From positions 275,001-339,000 of the forward strand of contig JAYKKM010000201.1 of the NCBI GenBank assembly GCA_035772405.1: a DNA stretch of 64,000 nt, read 5' to 3'. Shown piece after piece: positions 63,457-64,000 of this stretch. Position numbers and translations under genes: made by a program. Within the stretch, counting starts at the first letter, position 1. Every line of letters begins with the position of its first letter. The notes under the pieces are model-generated. The model made no database searches and was not told where the DNA came from. It was given only the letters and a program-made list of their open reading frames with translations. This stretch comes from Chrysogorgia sp. JL179-B06 (Eukaryota > Cnidaria > Anthozoa > Scleralcyonacea > Chrysogorgiidae).

Positions 63457-64000
63457 GTCAGTATATCACATGTCTGAAATCGGTTACAATTACATTAGTT
63501 TTAAATGGTGTTGCACCAATATCATCACGCTATTCACAAGGCAGAAAATACAAGCCAGCTAGGTTATAATACTGCATATAAAAAAAAACATACCAAAGGG
63601 ATTCTCAATTATATATTAATGCTGTTGATGCCGATAGCTTACTTTAAAACTTTCTTTGGAAAAATATTTAAGAGCATGGCTTTGAGGTTGATTAGTGATT
63701 AAATGTACCCGAAAGCCGAGGGAGATTTAGTAAAAGTCCCGAGGGCGAAGCCCGAGGGAGTTTTACTAAATCTCCCGAGGCTTGAGGGACATTTAATCAC
63801 TAATCAACCGAAACGCCATGCTATTACTTTGTAATATTACGGTTTGCGAGGAAGATGTAAAAGTCCCGAGGGACTTTTACTAGGTTTGAGGGACATTTTT
63901 AATTTTCTATTGAAATCCTTTGGGGTAGCATATCTAAAGGCTTTATGCGAGCGTATTCGGCAGTGCAATTCGAGTAAAGATGTAGTTAGCGAGAGCGAGT
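63457..64000. other. Intron to window end, no exon seen
   Basis: No further exon of the BEN-like gene recognised. Contains the long hairpin at 63674-63821 and a shorter one (GTAAAAGTCCCGAGGGACTTTTAC, 63856-63879). Confidence 0.5.
63674..63821. repeat. Long perfect-type hairpin, ~70-bp arms
   Basis: From GCATGGCTTTGAGGTTGATT to its inverse ending CCATGC. The centre is CCCGAGGGC-GAA-GCCCGAGGG. Arms pair with few mismatches. Looks like a high-copy foldback MITE. Confidence 0.85.

Overview
The window is eukaryotic DNA, most likely from a cnidarian. Evidence: spliced genes with GT-AG introns, tRNA-derived SINEs, many foldback MITEs, and Polinton, BEL/Pao and CACTA-type proteins of the kind common in anthozoan and hydrozoan genomes. 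The species assignment is inference. No ordinary single-copy host gene was recognised.

Layout. 1-2351 is flanking DNA without genes. 2358-45589 is one very large Polinton/Maverick (Polinton-1). It has matching terminal inverted repeats and a perfect 6-bp target duplication, CGTATA, at 2352-2357 and 45590-45595. Polinton-1 was hit three times. A BEL/Pao retrotransposon (13846-20737, minus) landed at the stop codon of a capsid-like gene. A second, different Polinton (Polinton-2, 21471-35068, target duplication TATGGA) landed inside the integrase gene. An unusual DNA transposon (36498-42356, target duplication TTA) landed inside a structural or membrane protein gene; it carries a FEN1/XPG-like nuclease and a CXC domain. 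Subtracting the three leaves about 16.9 kb, a normal Polinton size. Its genes run PolB, zinc finger, VLTF3-like factor, small membrane proteins, BRO-N/nuclease, fibre-like protein and others on the minus strand. Penton-like protein, integrase, membrane protein, major capsid protein, packaging ATPase and a terminal gene are on the plus strand. Most are broken by a few stops or frameshifts.

Polinton-2 is 13.6 kb and lacks any visible DNA polymerase. It keeps integrase, penton-like, pVI-like, major capsid, protease (both catalytic residues replaced), packaging ATPase (internal deletion) and accessory genes. These include a triple GRF zinc-finger protein, a gene with a Bcl-2 BH1-like motif that a TTAA MITE has split, a possible death-fold protein, and a small basic protein encoded in each terminal repeat.

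45596-51342 holds LINE relics, a piggyBac relic, a CACATGTG minisatellite and TTAA MITEs. 51343-64000 is a divergent gene pair. On the minus strand is a four-exon CACTA/EnSpm-type transposase (one in-frame stop). On the plus strand is an at least five-exon gene ending in a BEN-like domain and running off the window. Splice phases agree across all their exons. Their introns carry tRNA-like repeats and foldback elements.
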